Assembly (NCBI RefSeq): GCF_963667555.1
Contig: NZ_OY763421.1
Span: forward strand, 885,562-949,561
Source of the DNA: an uncultured Methanolobus sp.
GTDB taxonomy: Archaea; Halobacteriota; Methanosarcinia; Methanosarcinales; Methanosarcinaceae
Reading direction: 5' to 3'
Length of the DNA: 64,000 nt
Positions 26,453 through 36,192 of the stretch are shown here, in pieces. The position numbers and the translations under genes are program-made. Positions within the stretch are counted from its first letter, which is position 1. Each line of letters opens with the position of its first letter. The notes under the pieces were generated by a model that saw nothing but the letters and a program-made list of their open reading frames with translations, was not told the DNA's origin and ran no database searches.

Positions 26453-26563
26453 ATGAAAAGCAGTACTTATGTTGAGATAAAGAAAGGTTTTCTAATATTT
26501 TTGGTATATGTTTTTCTAATGATATCACTGGGAATTATGTCACAGGTGACCGGATTCATTTAA
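26453..26563 (+). CDS. Small single-pass membrane peptide (36 residues)
   Basis: ATG at 26453 follows tgggagttcagt, a good ribosome site at the right spacing, and a TATA box (gtttatatag, near 26411) sits about 40 bp upstream. The product is MKSSTYVEIKKG followed by a hydrophobic helix of about 22 residues (FLIFLVYVFLMISLGIM) and a short tail. The promoter, ribosome site and clean helix argue for a real gene. Function unknown; such peptides often regulate or stabilise a membrane complex. Confidence 0.55.
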   Translation: MKSSTYVEIKKGFLIFLVYVFLMISLGIMSQVTGFI

Positions 26564-26588
26564 TACCGTATCATCCATTATGATTTTC

Positions 26589-27797
26589 TTAATCATCAAG
26601 TCCTTTGCGGCCGAAAATATAGTTTGCCACCCTTAAGGCATCCTTATCTCCAGTCTCTTTTCCTTCATCATCGCTCAGTTTAACAACAGGTATGTCGTCA
26701 ATACTGTGCAGTTTGATAACCATATTCAGAGGCGGACTTGATCGGAAGAATTCATAATTGTTAGTAAGACTTGTACCAATTCCGAAACTGCAATTTATAC
26801 GTCCTTCACATTTCTTTTTTATTTCAATGGCAACAGCCGCTGAAAGTGAATCGCTGAACACCACAAATTTTGTCATAGGATCAATTCCCATTTTCTTGTA
26901 GTGCTCAATGACCCTGTCTGCAAAAACAAGCGGGTCACCGCTGTCATGGCGTACACCATCATAAAGTTTGGATAATTTCAGGTTGAAATTCCTGAAAAAA
27001 GGCTCAGAGCCAAAAGTATCTGAAAGAGCGATGCCAAGATTTCCTTTGTAGACATTCACCCAGTTCTCCAGTGCAAAGAGATTTGCATTTCGCATTCCGA
27101 TAAGTGCGGAATTTCCCATGATCCATTCATGACCGATTGTACCTATGGGCCTGACACCGTATTTCTTTGCAAGGTAAACGTTACTGGTCCCTGAGAATGC
27201 CTTACATTTATGCAGTACTTTTACAGCAATGTCATGTATCTTGAAACTTCGTCTTCTGCGGGTTCCAAACTCTGAAAAACCACAGTTGTTCTGTTCAAGT
27301 TCATGGCCTATATTTCCCATGAGTTTTGCATAGTCCTGCAACAGTTCATCATAATCTCTGCCGGTATCATGGTCTGTGTTTTTCCAGTCGCTTTCAACCA
27401 TATCGAAATAAAGCTCTGAAATCGTAGCCATAAGAACAATTTCCCAGAGAATGCTGCTGTGCCAGGGTCCTTTTACCACAAGGTCAAGATTGTTGTCTTC
27501 AGTAAGTGACACAGATACTTCCGATGGGTCAAAACGATAATTGCGGAGATATTCGACATAACTGGGCTTAAAATAAGGACATTCAGATTTCAGCCAGTTG
27601 TATTCGTCATCTGTCAGACGGAACAAAGGAATCTCTTCCCGGATAAGCCTTTTAAGTTCTTCAACAAATTCCGGTGTGAAGCGCTGTTCTCCCCTGTTGG
27701 TGAACCTGTATTCTGCAGATGCCTGAGGGAACAGCTCAAGAACTGCCATTTGCATGGTCAATTTGTATAGGTCGTTATCCAGTACTGAGCAAATCAA
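26589..27797 (-). CDS. pncB: Nicotinate phosphoribosyltransferase
   Basis: 402 residues. It converts nicotinate plus PRPP to nicotinate mononucleotide in NAD salvage. Family blocks: [19 protein letters not shown] at the start, [37 protein letters not shown] with the catalytic-site histidine, and [22 protein letters not shown] for PRPP binding. Length agrees with bacterial PncB (about 400). TTG start at 27797 with agggatga about 7 bases before it. Divergent from the regulator at 27995. Confidence 0.95.
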   Translation of the reverse strand: MICSVLDNDLYKLTMQMAVLELFPQASAEYRFTNRGEQRFTPEFVEELKRLIREEIPLFRLTDDEYNWLKSECPYFKPSYVEYLRNYRFDPSEVSVSLTEDNNLDLVVKGPWHSSILWEIVLMATISELYFDMVESDWKNTDHDTGRDYDELLQDYAKLMGNIGHELEQNNCGFSEFGTRRRRSFKIHDIAVKVLHKCKAFSGTSNVYLAKKYGVRPIGTIGHEWIMGNSALIGMRNANLFALENWVNVYKGNLGIALSDTFGSEPFFRNFNLKLSKLYDGVRHDSGDPLVFADRVIEHYKKMGIDPMTKFVVFSDSLSAAVAIEIKKKCEGRINCSFGIGTSLTNNYEFFRSSPPLNMVIKLHSIDDIPVVKLSDDEGKETGDKDALRVANYIFGRKGLDD

Positions 27798-27994
27798 GTT
27801 GATTCATCCCTTTTGATTAGTAATAAATAGTTGCTGTAAAGCTGCTTACATGCCTATTATCTTAATCTATATATCATGTTTGATTGAGTTCGTATTCATT
27901 GCCTGCAAATATTATGTAGCTGCAATCCTGTCTAGTATAGATTAATATAGTTTCATACAACTATTATGTACAAAACTAAAAAAGGAAGGATATT

Positions 27995-28801
27995 TTGAGC
28001 GGGACTGGAAACTGTGAAAACACTGATGATAATTCAGTTGGTAGTGTTATGGAGAATCTCTATCTGGAAGAGTTCAGGAATCTGAGGTCTGAGATCAAAT
28101 CCCTGAAAAAAGATGTCAACAGGGCACTGGAGGTCTCCGGTCACAGACATTCGGACGCACTTCTCATGGAAATGAAAGGTGGACTTTCAAGACCTGTTAT
28201 CCAGTATATGCTGGCTGACACAAAAGAAAATCTTTCAATTGGTCTTGATACAAGCTGCAAGAATGGTGCTTCCTGCAAATCTGCTTTTTCCGGCCTGCTT
28301 CAGGAAATGGCATTGCTTTTGCTTGAGGACAGGGTAAATGAGGAGTCTCTGGCAGAATTCAGGCAGAGATTTGAAGATCTAAAAGAAATGGCGGTTTTTG
28401 AGAACTGTGATAACTGCCTGGAGTCTACAACCCGGATATTTGAAAAACAGGTAGAGCTAATAAGGTCATTCAACTTATCATCAGTTGAGGAACAGTCAGC
28501 CCTCACTACCATGGACATTGAAGACATCTCTGATGACATAGTAACTCAGATATGTGAACCACTTGCCAACAAACAACGTCTTGGCATTCTCCGTCTGCTG
28601 AACTCGTCCACAAGAAGCTTTTCTGACATATCTAAAAGCACAGGTCTTAGAGGTGGTAATCTTCTGTTCCATATACAGAAACTCGTTGACACAGGCATGA
28701 TACTTCAGAGAAGTGAGCGTGGTGACTATATGATCACAAGAAAAGGCCATATGACCCTAAAAGGAATGGCCGAGCTTTTTGAGAAGCTCAGCAAGGTCTG
28801 A
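27995..28801 (+). CDS. ArsR-like winged-helix regulator with N-terminal sensor region
   Basis: 268 residues. The C-terminal 80 residues form an ArsR-type winged helix: ICEPLANKQRLGILRLLNSSTRSFSDISKSTGLRGGNLLFHIQKLVDTGMI, then a wing with RGDYMITRKG. The N-terminal 180 residues are helical, begin with a coiled-coil-like stretch, and hold cysteine pairs (CKNGASCKS; CDNCLES) that may sense metal or redox; that is inference. TTG start after ggaaggatatt. Convergent with the giant chemoreceptor gene ending at 28823. Targets unknown. Confidence 0.78.
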   Translation: MSGTGNCENTDDNSVGSVMENLYLEEFRNLRSEIKSLKKDVNRALEVSGHRHSDALLMEMKGGLSRPVIQYMLADTKENLSIGLDTSCKNGASCKSAFSGLLQEMALLLLEDRVNEESLAEFRQRFEDLKEMAVFENCDNCLESTTRIFEKQVELIRSFNLSSVEEQSALTTMDIEDISDDIVTQICEPLANKQRLGILRLLNSSTRSFSDISKSTGLRGGNLLFHIQKLVDTGMILQRSERGDYMITRKGHMTLKGMAELFEKLSKV

Positions 28802-28822
28802 TCGATTGTATCCGATCAAAGA

Positions 28823-31800
28823 TCAAACAAGCATTGAATTAACGCTGTTACTGGATTCTTTCTTTTTTCCCTTTGAAGAGGTTTTTGTGGTTTTACAGAC
28901 TTTGAACTTTGAAACAAGTACCTGCATGTCAGCGGAAATAGTTGATAACACCTGAGCTGAAGCTGCAAGCTCCTGCATTGATGCTGTCTGCTGCTGAATA
29001 GCTGCAGCAGTCTGCTGCGTCCCGGCTGCCGACTCTTCAGAGATAGTAGCAACTTCTTCAATAGACGTTACGACCTGGTCAATTGATGATGCCTGCTGTT
29101 CTGCCAGCGCTGCCATCATCTGGACCATTGTCATTATCTCTTCACCTGATCTGACAACCTTGCCAACAGAATCAACTGCCTCTTCAAGCGATTCATAACC
29201 AACAGCAACTTCGGTGTTTACCTGCTCCATTGAGGTAACAGCACCATTGGTTCCATCCTGCATCTCATGGATAAGAGTTGCAATTTGCTTTGCAGCATTA
29301 CCGGAATCTTCTGCCAGTTTCCTTACTTCATCTGCAACAACAGCAAATCCACGTCCGTGTTCTCCTGCCCTTGCAGCCTCAATTGCAGCATTAAGAGCAA
29401 GCAGGTTCGTCTGGTCTGCAATGTTTGTAATAAGGTTAACTATTTCATCGATACGACTGGATTTCTCAGCCAGGTCGTTTATCTGTCTTGCAGAGTCACT
29501 GGAAGCAGTTCTAATGCTATCCATCTTGTGTTTCAGATTATTGGCAATAGTTCCCAGACTCTGAATAAGCTGATTTGAAGTGACCGAAGTCTCTGCAGTT
29601 TTGTTGGAGTTCTCTGCAACTTCCTGGACCGCATTTGTCATTTCATCCATGGATCTTGTAACCTGTTCGGTCTTTAAGGATTGTACCTGTGCACCTCTTG
29701 CCATCTCTTCAACAGTAGATGATATTTCTGTGGATGCCGAGGTAAGTTCACCGGATGATGCGGATATCTCTTCTGCCGTAGCAGCAACATTCTGTGCGGA
29801 TTTTAGCATATTACTTACGATCTCATTCAAAGCCAGTCTGCAGTTCTCAACTCCCTCTGAAAGTTTTTTAAACTCTCCCACACCTTCAACTTCGACTTCC
29901 CTGGTCAGGTCATTGGACGCAATAGCCTCCAGAACTTCATTTGAATCCTCAATAATGGACTGCAATTGATTGCCGAACATGTTCAGTGTATCTGAGAGTT
30001 TCTTAAAATCACCATTCGTCTCAATAGTAGTTCTGCTGTTCAGTCTGCCTTCAGCATAATCAGCAATTATCCGGGAGGTTTCTTCGATCGGAGTTACAAT
30101 TGCATCCAGGCAATTATTCACACCTTCAACGATCTTCCTGAAGTCTCCTCCATGTCTGGATCCATCAGCCCTGGTTTGCAGCTTGCCTTTAACACCTGCA
30201 TCAGCAAGCATGATGGCATCTTCAACAAGCATGTTCACAGAATCTATACATAGATTGATGTTGTTCTTTATCTCGTTGAAATCTCCCCGGTACTCATCTG
30301 TTATCTTATCAGGAATATTACCTTTTGAGATACGGTCAATATATTCCGCTGCAACGTTAAGCGGTCCGATAACAGCATCCAGTGTGGAATTGACACCTTC
30401 GATTATAGTCCTGTAGTTACCTTCAAACATTGTCGGATCAGCACGCTCATCAAGTCTGCCTCCAATGGCTGCATTAACAAGGTTTTCAACACCTTTTGTT
30501 ATCTCCATTTCCTTACTGATGTCAAGAACATATTCCAGACCACCGACCACTTCACCTTCCTTGTTACGTAATGCAGCACCTGTGTATCTTATTGGGATCG
30601 TTCCTCCCGGCAGGTTTGCTTTCGTGTCGCCAGTACAGATTTCTCCTGTATTCATGGCACGGGCAACCCTACATTCCTCTGTATTACAATGGGGTGTCTT
30701 GAAAAGATCAAAACATTTCTGACCGAGACATTCGCCGGTTGTACATCCAACCGCAGCAGCAGCTGTATTGTTCATGAACTGGACATTAAAATCATTATCA
30801 ACGATCATTACCGGTGTTGGTATCTTTTCAAGGTAATCAACCTTGACCTTCGCATCTTCAATAGCATTCCGGACTTCAGTTTTGTCTACTACAATTTCAA
30901 GTGCACCAACAATATCCCCTTTCTGGTTTCTTATTGGAATACCATTATACTCAATGCACAACTCCTGTTCTCCCGGATGGGCAAATGTTTCACCGAGTTC
31001 ACGTTCGTTAGATTTCATAGCCCTGGCGCAGGCACACTTTTCAGTAAGACAATCTCCGGTTTTGAAATGTTCATAACATTTTTCACCAAGCAACTGCTTT
31101 TTTGAAGTACCCAGAACATCAGCTCCTGCATCATTGATGTAAGAGATGTTGAAGTCCCTGTCAATCAGCATTACCGGAGCTGGTATGTGGTTTATATGAC
31201 CAACTAATGTGTCAATAACCTGATTTATGTTATTGACAAGCTCACCATATTTTCCATCGAAAGCGTCAGCATTGCCTCTGGTATCTATCTTTCCTACAAT
31301 TGCTGCATTGATAAGGGCACTTGTCTCTTCAAGAAGCATACTAAGGGAAGCGATACAAAGATTAAGGTTGTTCTTTATCTCGTTGAAATCACCTTTGTAC
31401 TCATCAGTGATTATCTCAGGTATGTCACCTTTGGATATTCTGTCAACATATTCCGCTGTCACGTTCAGTGGACCTATCACAGCATCAAGGCAGTTGTTCA
31501 CACCTTCAACAACCCTTCTGAAGTCTCCTGCATGTCTGCTTGCATCTGCTCTTGTATCCAGTTGACCTGCAATGCCTGCATTTGCCAGCACCATTGCATC
31601 TTCAACAAGTAAATTGACTGCATCAATACACTGGTTGAGGTTGTTCTTTATCTCATTGAAATCTCCCTTGTACTCATCGGTGATCTTATCAGGAATATCA
31701 CCTTTTGATATTCTGTCAACATATTCAGCAGTAACATTAAGTGGACCTATCACAGCATCAAGGCAGTTGTTCACACCTTCAACAACCCTTCTGAAGTCTC

Positions 31801-32641
31801 CTGCATGTCTGCTTGCATCTGCCCTTGTATCAAGCTGTCCTTCAACTCCTGCATTTGCCAGCACCATTGCATCTTCAACAAGTAAATTGACCGCATCAAT
31901 ACACTGGTTGAGGTTGTTCTTTATCTCGTTGAAATCTCCCTTGTACTCATCTGTGATCTTGTCAGGAATATCGCCTTTTGATATTCTGTCCACATATTCT
32001 GCTGTAACATTAAGTGGACCTATCACAGCATCCAGACAGTTATTCACACCTTCTACAACTTTTCTGAAGTCTCCTGCATGTCTGCTTGCGTCAGCTCTTG
32101 TATCCAGTTGACCTGCAATGCCTGCATTTGCCAGCATAAGTGAATCTTCAACCAGGAAATTCACAGCATCTATGCACTTGTTGAGATTGTTCTTTATCTC
32201 GTTAAAATCTCCCTTGTATTCGTCTGTGATCTTCTCAGGAATGTCACCTTTTGATATGCGATCAATGTATTCAGCAGAAACATTAAGTGGACCTATCACA
32301 GCATCAAGAAGTTCGTTGATGCTGCCAAGTATTTCCTTTGAGGGACCATCAAAATTATCAGTTCTTCCTCTTGCGTCCAGCTTTCCATCAACAGCATTTT
32401 CCACAAGATCAGATATTTCATCAAGAAGAACTGCACTGTCGCATAATCTTGCGTTTTCTTCGAGCTCTTCAACTTTTGTGTTTATGTCTGAAAAGCTGTC
32501 TAGTAAAAGATTTATCTGCTCAGCAGCATTCTGATTTTCAGAGCGTGGTTGTGATTGCATTCTGGCATCTAAATTGCCACTCATAAACTGAACAAGAACT
32601 TCTATTATTTCGGATTGAAATCCTGTATCTTTTTTAAACAT
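28823..32641 (-). CDS. Large soluble chemoreceptor with poly-HAMP-like repeats and two PAS domains
   Basis: 1272 residues and no transmembrane helix. From the N-terminus: an array of HAMP-like modules with the repeated unit [42 protein letters not shown], at least four in exact 91-residue period; two PAS domains each with cysteines ([21 protein letters not shown] and [21 protein letters not shown]); two more HAMP-like modules; then the methyl-accepting signalling hairpin with the tip [30 protein letters not shown]. It should bind CheW/CheA in the cytoplasm; cysteine PAS domains suggest redox, metal or gas sensing. Start ATG 32641 (MFKKDTGFQ) follows gaggaagggatcggg; the longer start at 32695 has no ribosome site. 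Confidence 0.9.
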   Translation of the reverse strand: MFKKDTGFQSEIIEVLVQFMSGNLDARMQSQPRSENQNAAEQINLLLDSFSDINTKVEELEENARLCDSAVLLDEISDLVENAVDGKLDARGRTDNFDGPSKEILGSINELLDAVIGPLNVSAEYIDRISKGDIPEKITDEYKGDFNEIKNNLNKCIDAVNFLVEDSLMLANAGIAGQLDTRADASRHAGDFRKVVEGVNNCLDAVIGPLNVTAEYVDRISKGDIPDKITDEYKGDFNEIKNNLNQCIDAVNLLVEDAMVLANAGVEGQLDTRADASRHAGDFRRVVEGVNNCLDAVIGPLNVTAEYVDRISKGDIPDKITDEYKGDFNEIKNNLNQCIDAVNLLVEDAMVLANAGIAGQLDTRADASRHAGDFRRVVEGVNNCLDAVIGPLNVTAEYVDRISKGDIPEIITDEYKGDFNEIKNNLNLCIASLSMLLEETSALINAAIVGKIDTRGNADAFDGKYGELVNNINQVIDTLVGHINHIPAPVMLIDRDFNISYINDAGADVLGTSKKQLLGEKCYEHFKTGDCLTEKCACARAMKSNERELGETFAHPGEQELCIEYNGIPIRNQKGDIVGALEIVVDKTEVRNAIEDAKVKVDYLEKIPTPVMIVDNDFNVQFMNNTAAAAVGCTTGECLGQKCFDLFKTPHCNTEECRVARAMNTGEICTGDTKANLPGGTIPIRYTGAALRNKEGEVVGGLEYVLDISKEMEITKGVENLVNAAIGGRLDERADPTMFEGNYRTIIEGVNSTLDAVIGPLNVAAEYIDRISKGNIPDKITDEYRGDFNEIKNNINLCIDSVNMLVEDAIMLADAGVKGKLQTRADGSRHGGDFRKIVEGVNNCLDAIVTPIEETSRIIADYAEGRLNSRTTIETNGDFKKLSDTLNMFGNQLQSIIEDSNEVLEAIASNDLTREVEVEGVGEFKKLSEGVENCRLALNEIVSNMLKSAQNVAATAEEISASSGELTSASTEISSTVEEMARGAQVQSLKTEQVTRSMDEMTNAVQEVAENSNKTAETSVTSNQLIQSLGTIANNLKHKMDSIRTASSDSARQINDLAEKSSRIDEIVNLITNIADQTNLLALNAAIEAARAGEHGRGFAVVADEVRKLAEDSGNAAKQIATLIHEMQDGTNGAVTSMEQVNTEVAVGYESLEEAVDSVGKVVRSGEEIMTMVQMMAALAEQQASSIDQVVTSIEEVATISEESAAGTQQTAAAIQQQTASMQELAASAQVLSTISADMQVLVSKFKVCKTTKTSSKGKKKESSNSVNSMLV
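31227..32400 (-). repeat. 273-bp tandem repeats inside the chemoreceptor gene
   Basis: The marker gacctatcacagcatc recurs at 31471, 31744, 32017 and 32290, exactly 273 bp apart (91 codons). Units between 31470 and 32290 are nearly identical at the DNA level, including synonymous sites, so they arose by recent duplication or gene conversion. A more diverged unit is near 30361. Confidence 0.85.
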
Positions 32642-32921
32642 CCCGATCCCTTCCTCAACTGTTAAATTGTTACCCACTAAAATATCCACATGCATCTAGC
32701 TGCCAGATATTTTATTATAAATCTGAATAATTAAGATTTTAAATTGTACTACACATTATATATATTTATTCATTATAGTTTATTTTTTTATACTGTCCGA
32801 TTATTAGATTATAGTATAAAAACACAGAAACAGAGTGAATAAACAGAACAGGATTTATTTATCTAAGATACGGAAAAATAGAATTGTAAAAAGAAAAAAG
32901 AGAAGAGAAAAAGCTTCTCCA

Positions 32922-33263
32922 TCAGCACTCGTTCCACATTGCATAAACAGACATAACTTCCTGAGCCCTTTCTTTCCCCAGCTTTTCATTTATCATTTCA
33001 ATAAAGATGGTCATATAATGAGGCTGCACACACCCAAGACTCTCTTCACCAGTTTTGATAAGAGAAAGAAGATACTCAAGATCATCCGTATCAAGAGCCG
33101 ATATCCTGTTCTTGAAATCTTCCTCATTCTTCGCGTAGTGGTTTGAAAGAGGCGGAAGTATTGACTTATATGGTGCTTTTGAGCCAGCACACTCAAGTCC
33201 TTCACATTCCGGAGCTACCTTTTTCAATACTGCAATATCTCTTTGTGAAAGTTCTCTTGCCAT
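32922..33263 (-). CDS. Small soluble protein of unknown function
   Basis: 113 residues, mostly helical, no membrane segment. Begins MARELSQRDIAVLKKVAPECEG; contains LDTDDLEYLLSLIKTGEESLGCVQPHY and ends AMWNEC. Four cysteines. The ATG follows aggtaattacc, a good ribosome site. I do not recognise the family; the MSLIKTGEE-type helix pair recalls small methanogen-only proteins. Own unit, downstream of repeat copy D. Confidence 0.6.
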   Translation of the reverse strand: MARELSQRDIAVLKKVAPECEGLECAGSKAPYKSILPPLSNHYAKNEEDFKNRISALDTDDLEYLLSLIKTGEESLGCVQPHYMTIFIEMINEKLGKERAQEVMSVYAMWNEC

Positions 33264-33319
33264 GGTAATTACCTGTCGTTTTTAATTGCGCCTTCTGTTT
33301 TAGGTACTATTATAATAGA

Positions 33320-33698
33320 ACTACTTTAGTCACTATATTGCACTCATGGTTTTTATGTTAAACTATGCTTTAAACTGGATTCTTTTCAGGTTCAAGAAAA
33401 CAATTGGAAGCTAAAAACAAAGCAACCATCCGCCGAAGGCGGCACGTTCCCATGATGCTATACAGAAGATGCTTCTACATACTTGCATTTGCACTTATAT
33501 TTCTACAAATTACCTGCGAAGAAAGTATTCCTATTCATTATGCTGATTATTTCGTTCCACCTGATAGGAAAACGCCGGCTTCGCCGGACCCTTCGGGTTC
33601 AGTCTGCTATTCATGATCTTTGATGTACTCGTTTGTAAAAACTGATAAAACCAACCTGCTTTTCATTAAAATTTGATGGTCGGATTTCTACAGGGCCC
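33320..33698 (+). repeat. MITE-like intergenic repeat, copy D
   Basis: Hairpin 1 ccgccgaaggcgg (near 33431), hairpin 2 cgccggcttcgccggaccc (near 33572), and a well preserved right terminus cggatttctacagggccc (33681-33698), the inverted form of gggccctgtagaaatcc. The left edge is diffuse. A 70-codon frame across it is a by-product of the repeat. It ends 6 bp from the U32 gene stop. Confidence 0.75.
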
Positions 33699-33703
33699 TT
33701 AGT

Positions 33704-36178
33704 TTAAAGAACACCTTTGAAATAATGACCCTCGTCATATTCTTCTTCTCTTGTGTTCTTCAGTTTGATTGGTTTTCCATCAAGTGCTTTCCTGAAATTT
33801 CGAGTGATTTCCTTTACATCATCCCTTTCGTAAAGCGAGAGGTCAAGTCTCAACACATCAGCACCTGTTGTGGATAATTCTTCAAGTTTTTCCAGCATGT
33901 TCAGGACAGTGGAATTATAGATGAGTGTGCGTTCATCCTTCCTTTTTACAGGGAATGAACCTTTGATGCTGTCTATAAGTAAAACTTCGCTGTCCTCATT
34001 TATTGTGCCGTCCTGAATAAGTGGTTTAAGCAGGTCGTTCTTTGTAACTAGTAAAAGCTCACGTCCGTAGGCCAGAATTTCGACCTGAATGTCAGGATTT
34101 GTGTTCCTGCAAACAGCTTTAGTTTCTTCAAGATTCAACTCGGTTGAAAGTGTGACACGATAAGCTCCGGAACTTCCAAATGCATTTGCAGTCCAGGCAT
34201 TAAAAGGGTTGAACTCTTTCTGCACTACAAAACCAGTTCCAAGTTCGGTTGCAAGCTGAACTGTTCCATAGTTGGAACATGCAACTCTGAACCCTGCATC
34301 AATGACCTGCTGCATGAGTTTTTTCAATTCAGGCATCTCTTCTTCAAAGGAGATGGCAGGTGTCATGAGAACCAGTTCTATGCCCTTTTCTTTCAGTCCC
34401 ATTGTCCTGAGGACATTCTCCTCGTTCATCATTTCACTGAAAAGAGATATCGGTGCATAGATTATGTCTGCTCCTGACTTTGAAGCGACTATTACAGAGT
34501 CGATATCAGAAACCTCAACACTCAGCAGTGGTTGAGTTTTCTTTTTGCCTTTCTTCGTCCGGTCAAACTTTGTGGAAACATCGGGACGCGGACGATTTCG
34601 TCCGTGCACATCAAAACGTGATTCGAACAGTTTGTCTACTGCCTCTCTTCTGGTGCCGGAAAGTGCTCCAAGAGGAATGAATATATTATCATCAACATCC
34701 AGGATGATATCCTCTGCATGGAATGTAGTATCACCAAGTTTACCAAGCGCCGTTATTATCTGTTCCCTGCTTGTTGGTGCTTTTTTCGCTTCCTCTACGA
34801 CATAGTCGCCAATTGCTTCAGTTTCAAGATTACGGCTTTTGACCTTGATCTTCAGTTTTTCCCCTTTTCGTGCATGAATGGTTATGGTCAGAGGCGTTGT
34901 CATCAGATCCATATTCTGCAATCTTTCAAGCATCTGCGGGTCCATGGAAACATACACTTCATCGGACTTCCTCACCGACTTGCTTGTTTTCGGACTTATC
35001 AGCAGGGTTGCAGTTTCGCCTTTGTGAGCAATATCAACCGGCTTGTCATCAACAAGAATACCGTCAATACGGCATCCTATGATCCTGATTTTAGTGTTTA
35101 TGCTGATACCGTCATTGACCTTGATGTCCTGTTCAGGAACAATTGTCAGTCGACCTTCTTCCTCGGATTTGGCTATGTTTGCAACTTTTCCAAGGTAAGC
35201 ACCGTAGTTTGCACTATACTTGCGCTGGGTCACATCTTCCTCACCAAGCACAAATCCCCTTGTAAAACCGCGATAGAATAACTTTGCAAGCTCTGTTTCC
35301 ATTTCCTCTAGCTCTTCATCCGTGAAGTTCTCTCCTGTCTTGCAAACCTTCTCTGCCACTGCCTTGTAAGTTCTTGCACTGGCGGTCACGTATTCAGGCT
35401 TCTTCATCCTGCCTTCGATCTTAAGGCTTTTAACGCCTGTCTTTATTATATCTGCAAGTCCGGGGAATGTACAGAGTTCAGCACAACTTATGGGGTAGTC
35501 GCCTACAACATTGCTGTCAATTATCTTTCCATCAGCAGACATTTTGAATTGCCTTCTGCATGGCTGAAAACATGCTCCACGGTTTGCACTCCTGTCGGTG
35601 ATAGCTGTACTGAAAAGACATCTTCCTGAAAATGAGTAACAAAGTGCACCGTGGACAAAGAGCTCTATCTCGATGTTCGTTTTATCAATTATGCTTTTGA
35701 CCTGCTCGGTTGTAAGCTCCCTTGAAAGGATCACCCTTGAAGCTCCGGCGTTTCCAATAAACTCAACACCCTGTGAATTGTGGATGGTCATCTGGGTGCT
35801 TGCATGTAATGGAAGGTCAGGAAAGTGTTCCTTCAGCAGGAAGAAAAGACCAAGATCCTCAAGGATTATTGCATCTATCTTGTAAGAATATGCTTTATGC
35901 ACAACATTGATGGCTTCCTGCATTTCATTCTGTTTGAGCGGGATATTGAGGGCCAGGAAAACTTTTACCCCATATGAATGTGCAAGTTCGATATTCTCTC
36001 TTAATTCTTCAATTTTGAAGTTCTTTGCACCCTGGCGTGCATTGAATTCTCCCACTCCAAGATAAACAGCATCTGCTCCTCCTTTTATGGCTGCCCTTAA
36101 AGCTTCAGGGTCGCCGGCAGGTGCAAGCACTTCAGGAGGCGTGCAGACTGAATTCACTGGATCTTTATTAGTATGCAT
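33704..36178 (-). CDS. U32 family (RlhA-like) protein
   Basis: 824 residues. The N-terminal half has U32 signatures: PEVLAPAGDPEALRAAIKGGADAVYLGVGEFNARQGAKNF, then HGALCYSFSGRCLFSTAITDRSANRGACFQPCRRQF with the cysteines that bind an iron-sulfur cluster, and VKSLKIEGRMKKPEYV. The C-terminal part corresponds to the DUF3656 extension of RlhA-type proteins. Members once called peptidases hydroxylate 23S rRNA cytidine (RlhA) or tRNA uridine (TrhP). Together with the adjacent Rsm22-type methyltransferase, 14 bp upstream on the same strand, this points to rRNA modification. Exact site unknown. Confidence 0.85.
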   Translation of the reverse strand: MHTNKDPVNSVCTPPEVLAPAGDPEALRAAIKGGADAVYLGVGEFNARQGAKNFKIEELRENIELAHSYGVKVFLALNIPLKQNEMQEAINVVHKAYSYKIDAIILEDLGLFFLLKEHFPDLPLHASTQMTIHNSQGVEFIGNAGASRVILSRELTTEQVKSIIDKTNIEIELFVHGALCYSFSGRCLFSTAITDRSANRGACFQPCRRQFKMSADGKIIDSNVVGDYPISCAELCTFPGLADIIKTGVKSLKIEGRMKKPEYVTASARTYKAVAEKVCKTGENFTDEELEEMETELAKLFYRGFTRGFVLGEEDVTQRKYSANYGAYLGKVANIAKSEEEGRLTIVPEQDIKVNDGISINTKIRIIGCRIDGILVDDKPVDIAHKGETATLLISPKTSKSVRKSDEVYVSMDPQMLERLQNMDLMTTPLTITIHARKGEKLKIKVKSRNLETEAIGDYVVEEAKKAPTSREQIITALGKLGDTTFHAEDIILDVDDNIFIPLGALSGTRREAVDKLFESRFDVHGRNRPRPDVSTKFDRTKKGKKKTQPLLSVEVSDIDSVIVASKSGADIIYAPISLFSEMMNEENVLRTMGLKEKGIELVLMTPAISFEEEMPELKKLMQQVIDAGFRVACSNYGTVQLATELGTGFVVQKEFNPFNAWTANAFGSSGAYRVTLSTELNLEETKAVCRNTNPDIQVEILAYGRELLLVTKNDLLKPLIQDGTINEDSEVLLIDSIKGSFPVKRKDERTLIYNSTVLNMLEKLEELSTTGADVLRLDLSLYERDDVKEITRNFRKALDGKPIKLKNTREEEYDEGHYFKGVL

Positions 36179-36192
36179 GCAAATCAGTTAGA

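Noticed and set aside
29214..32534. Long plus-strand frames opposite the large chemoreceptor
   Set aside because: They mirror the repeated codon pattern of the real gene on the minus strand and have no ribosome sites or domains.
33404..33616. 70-codon frame in the gap before the U32 gene
   Set aside because: It spans both hairpins of MITE-like copy D and is not preserved in other copies.
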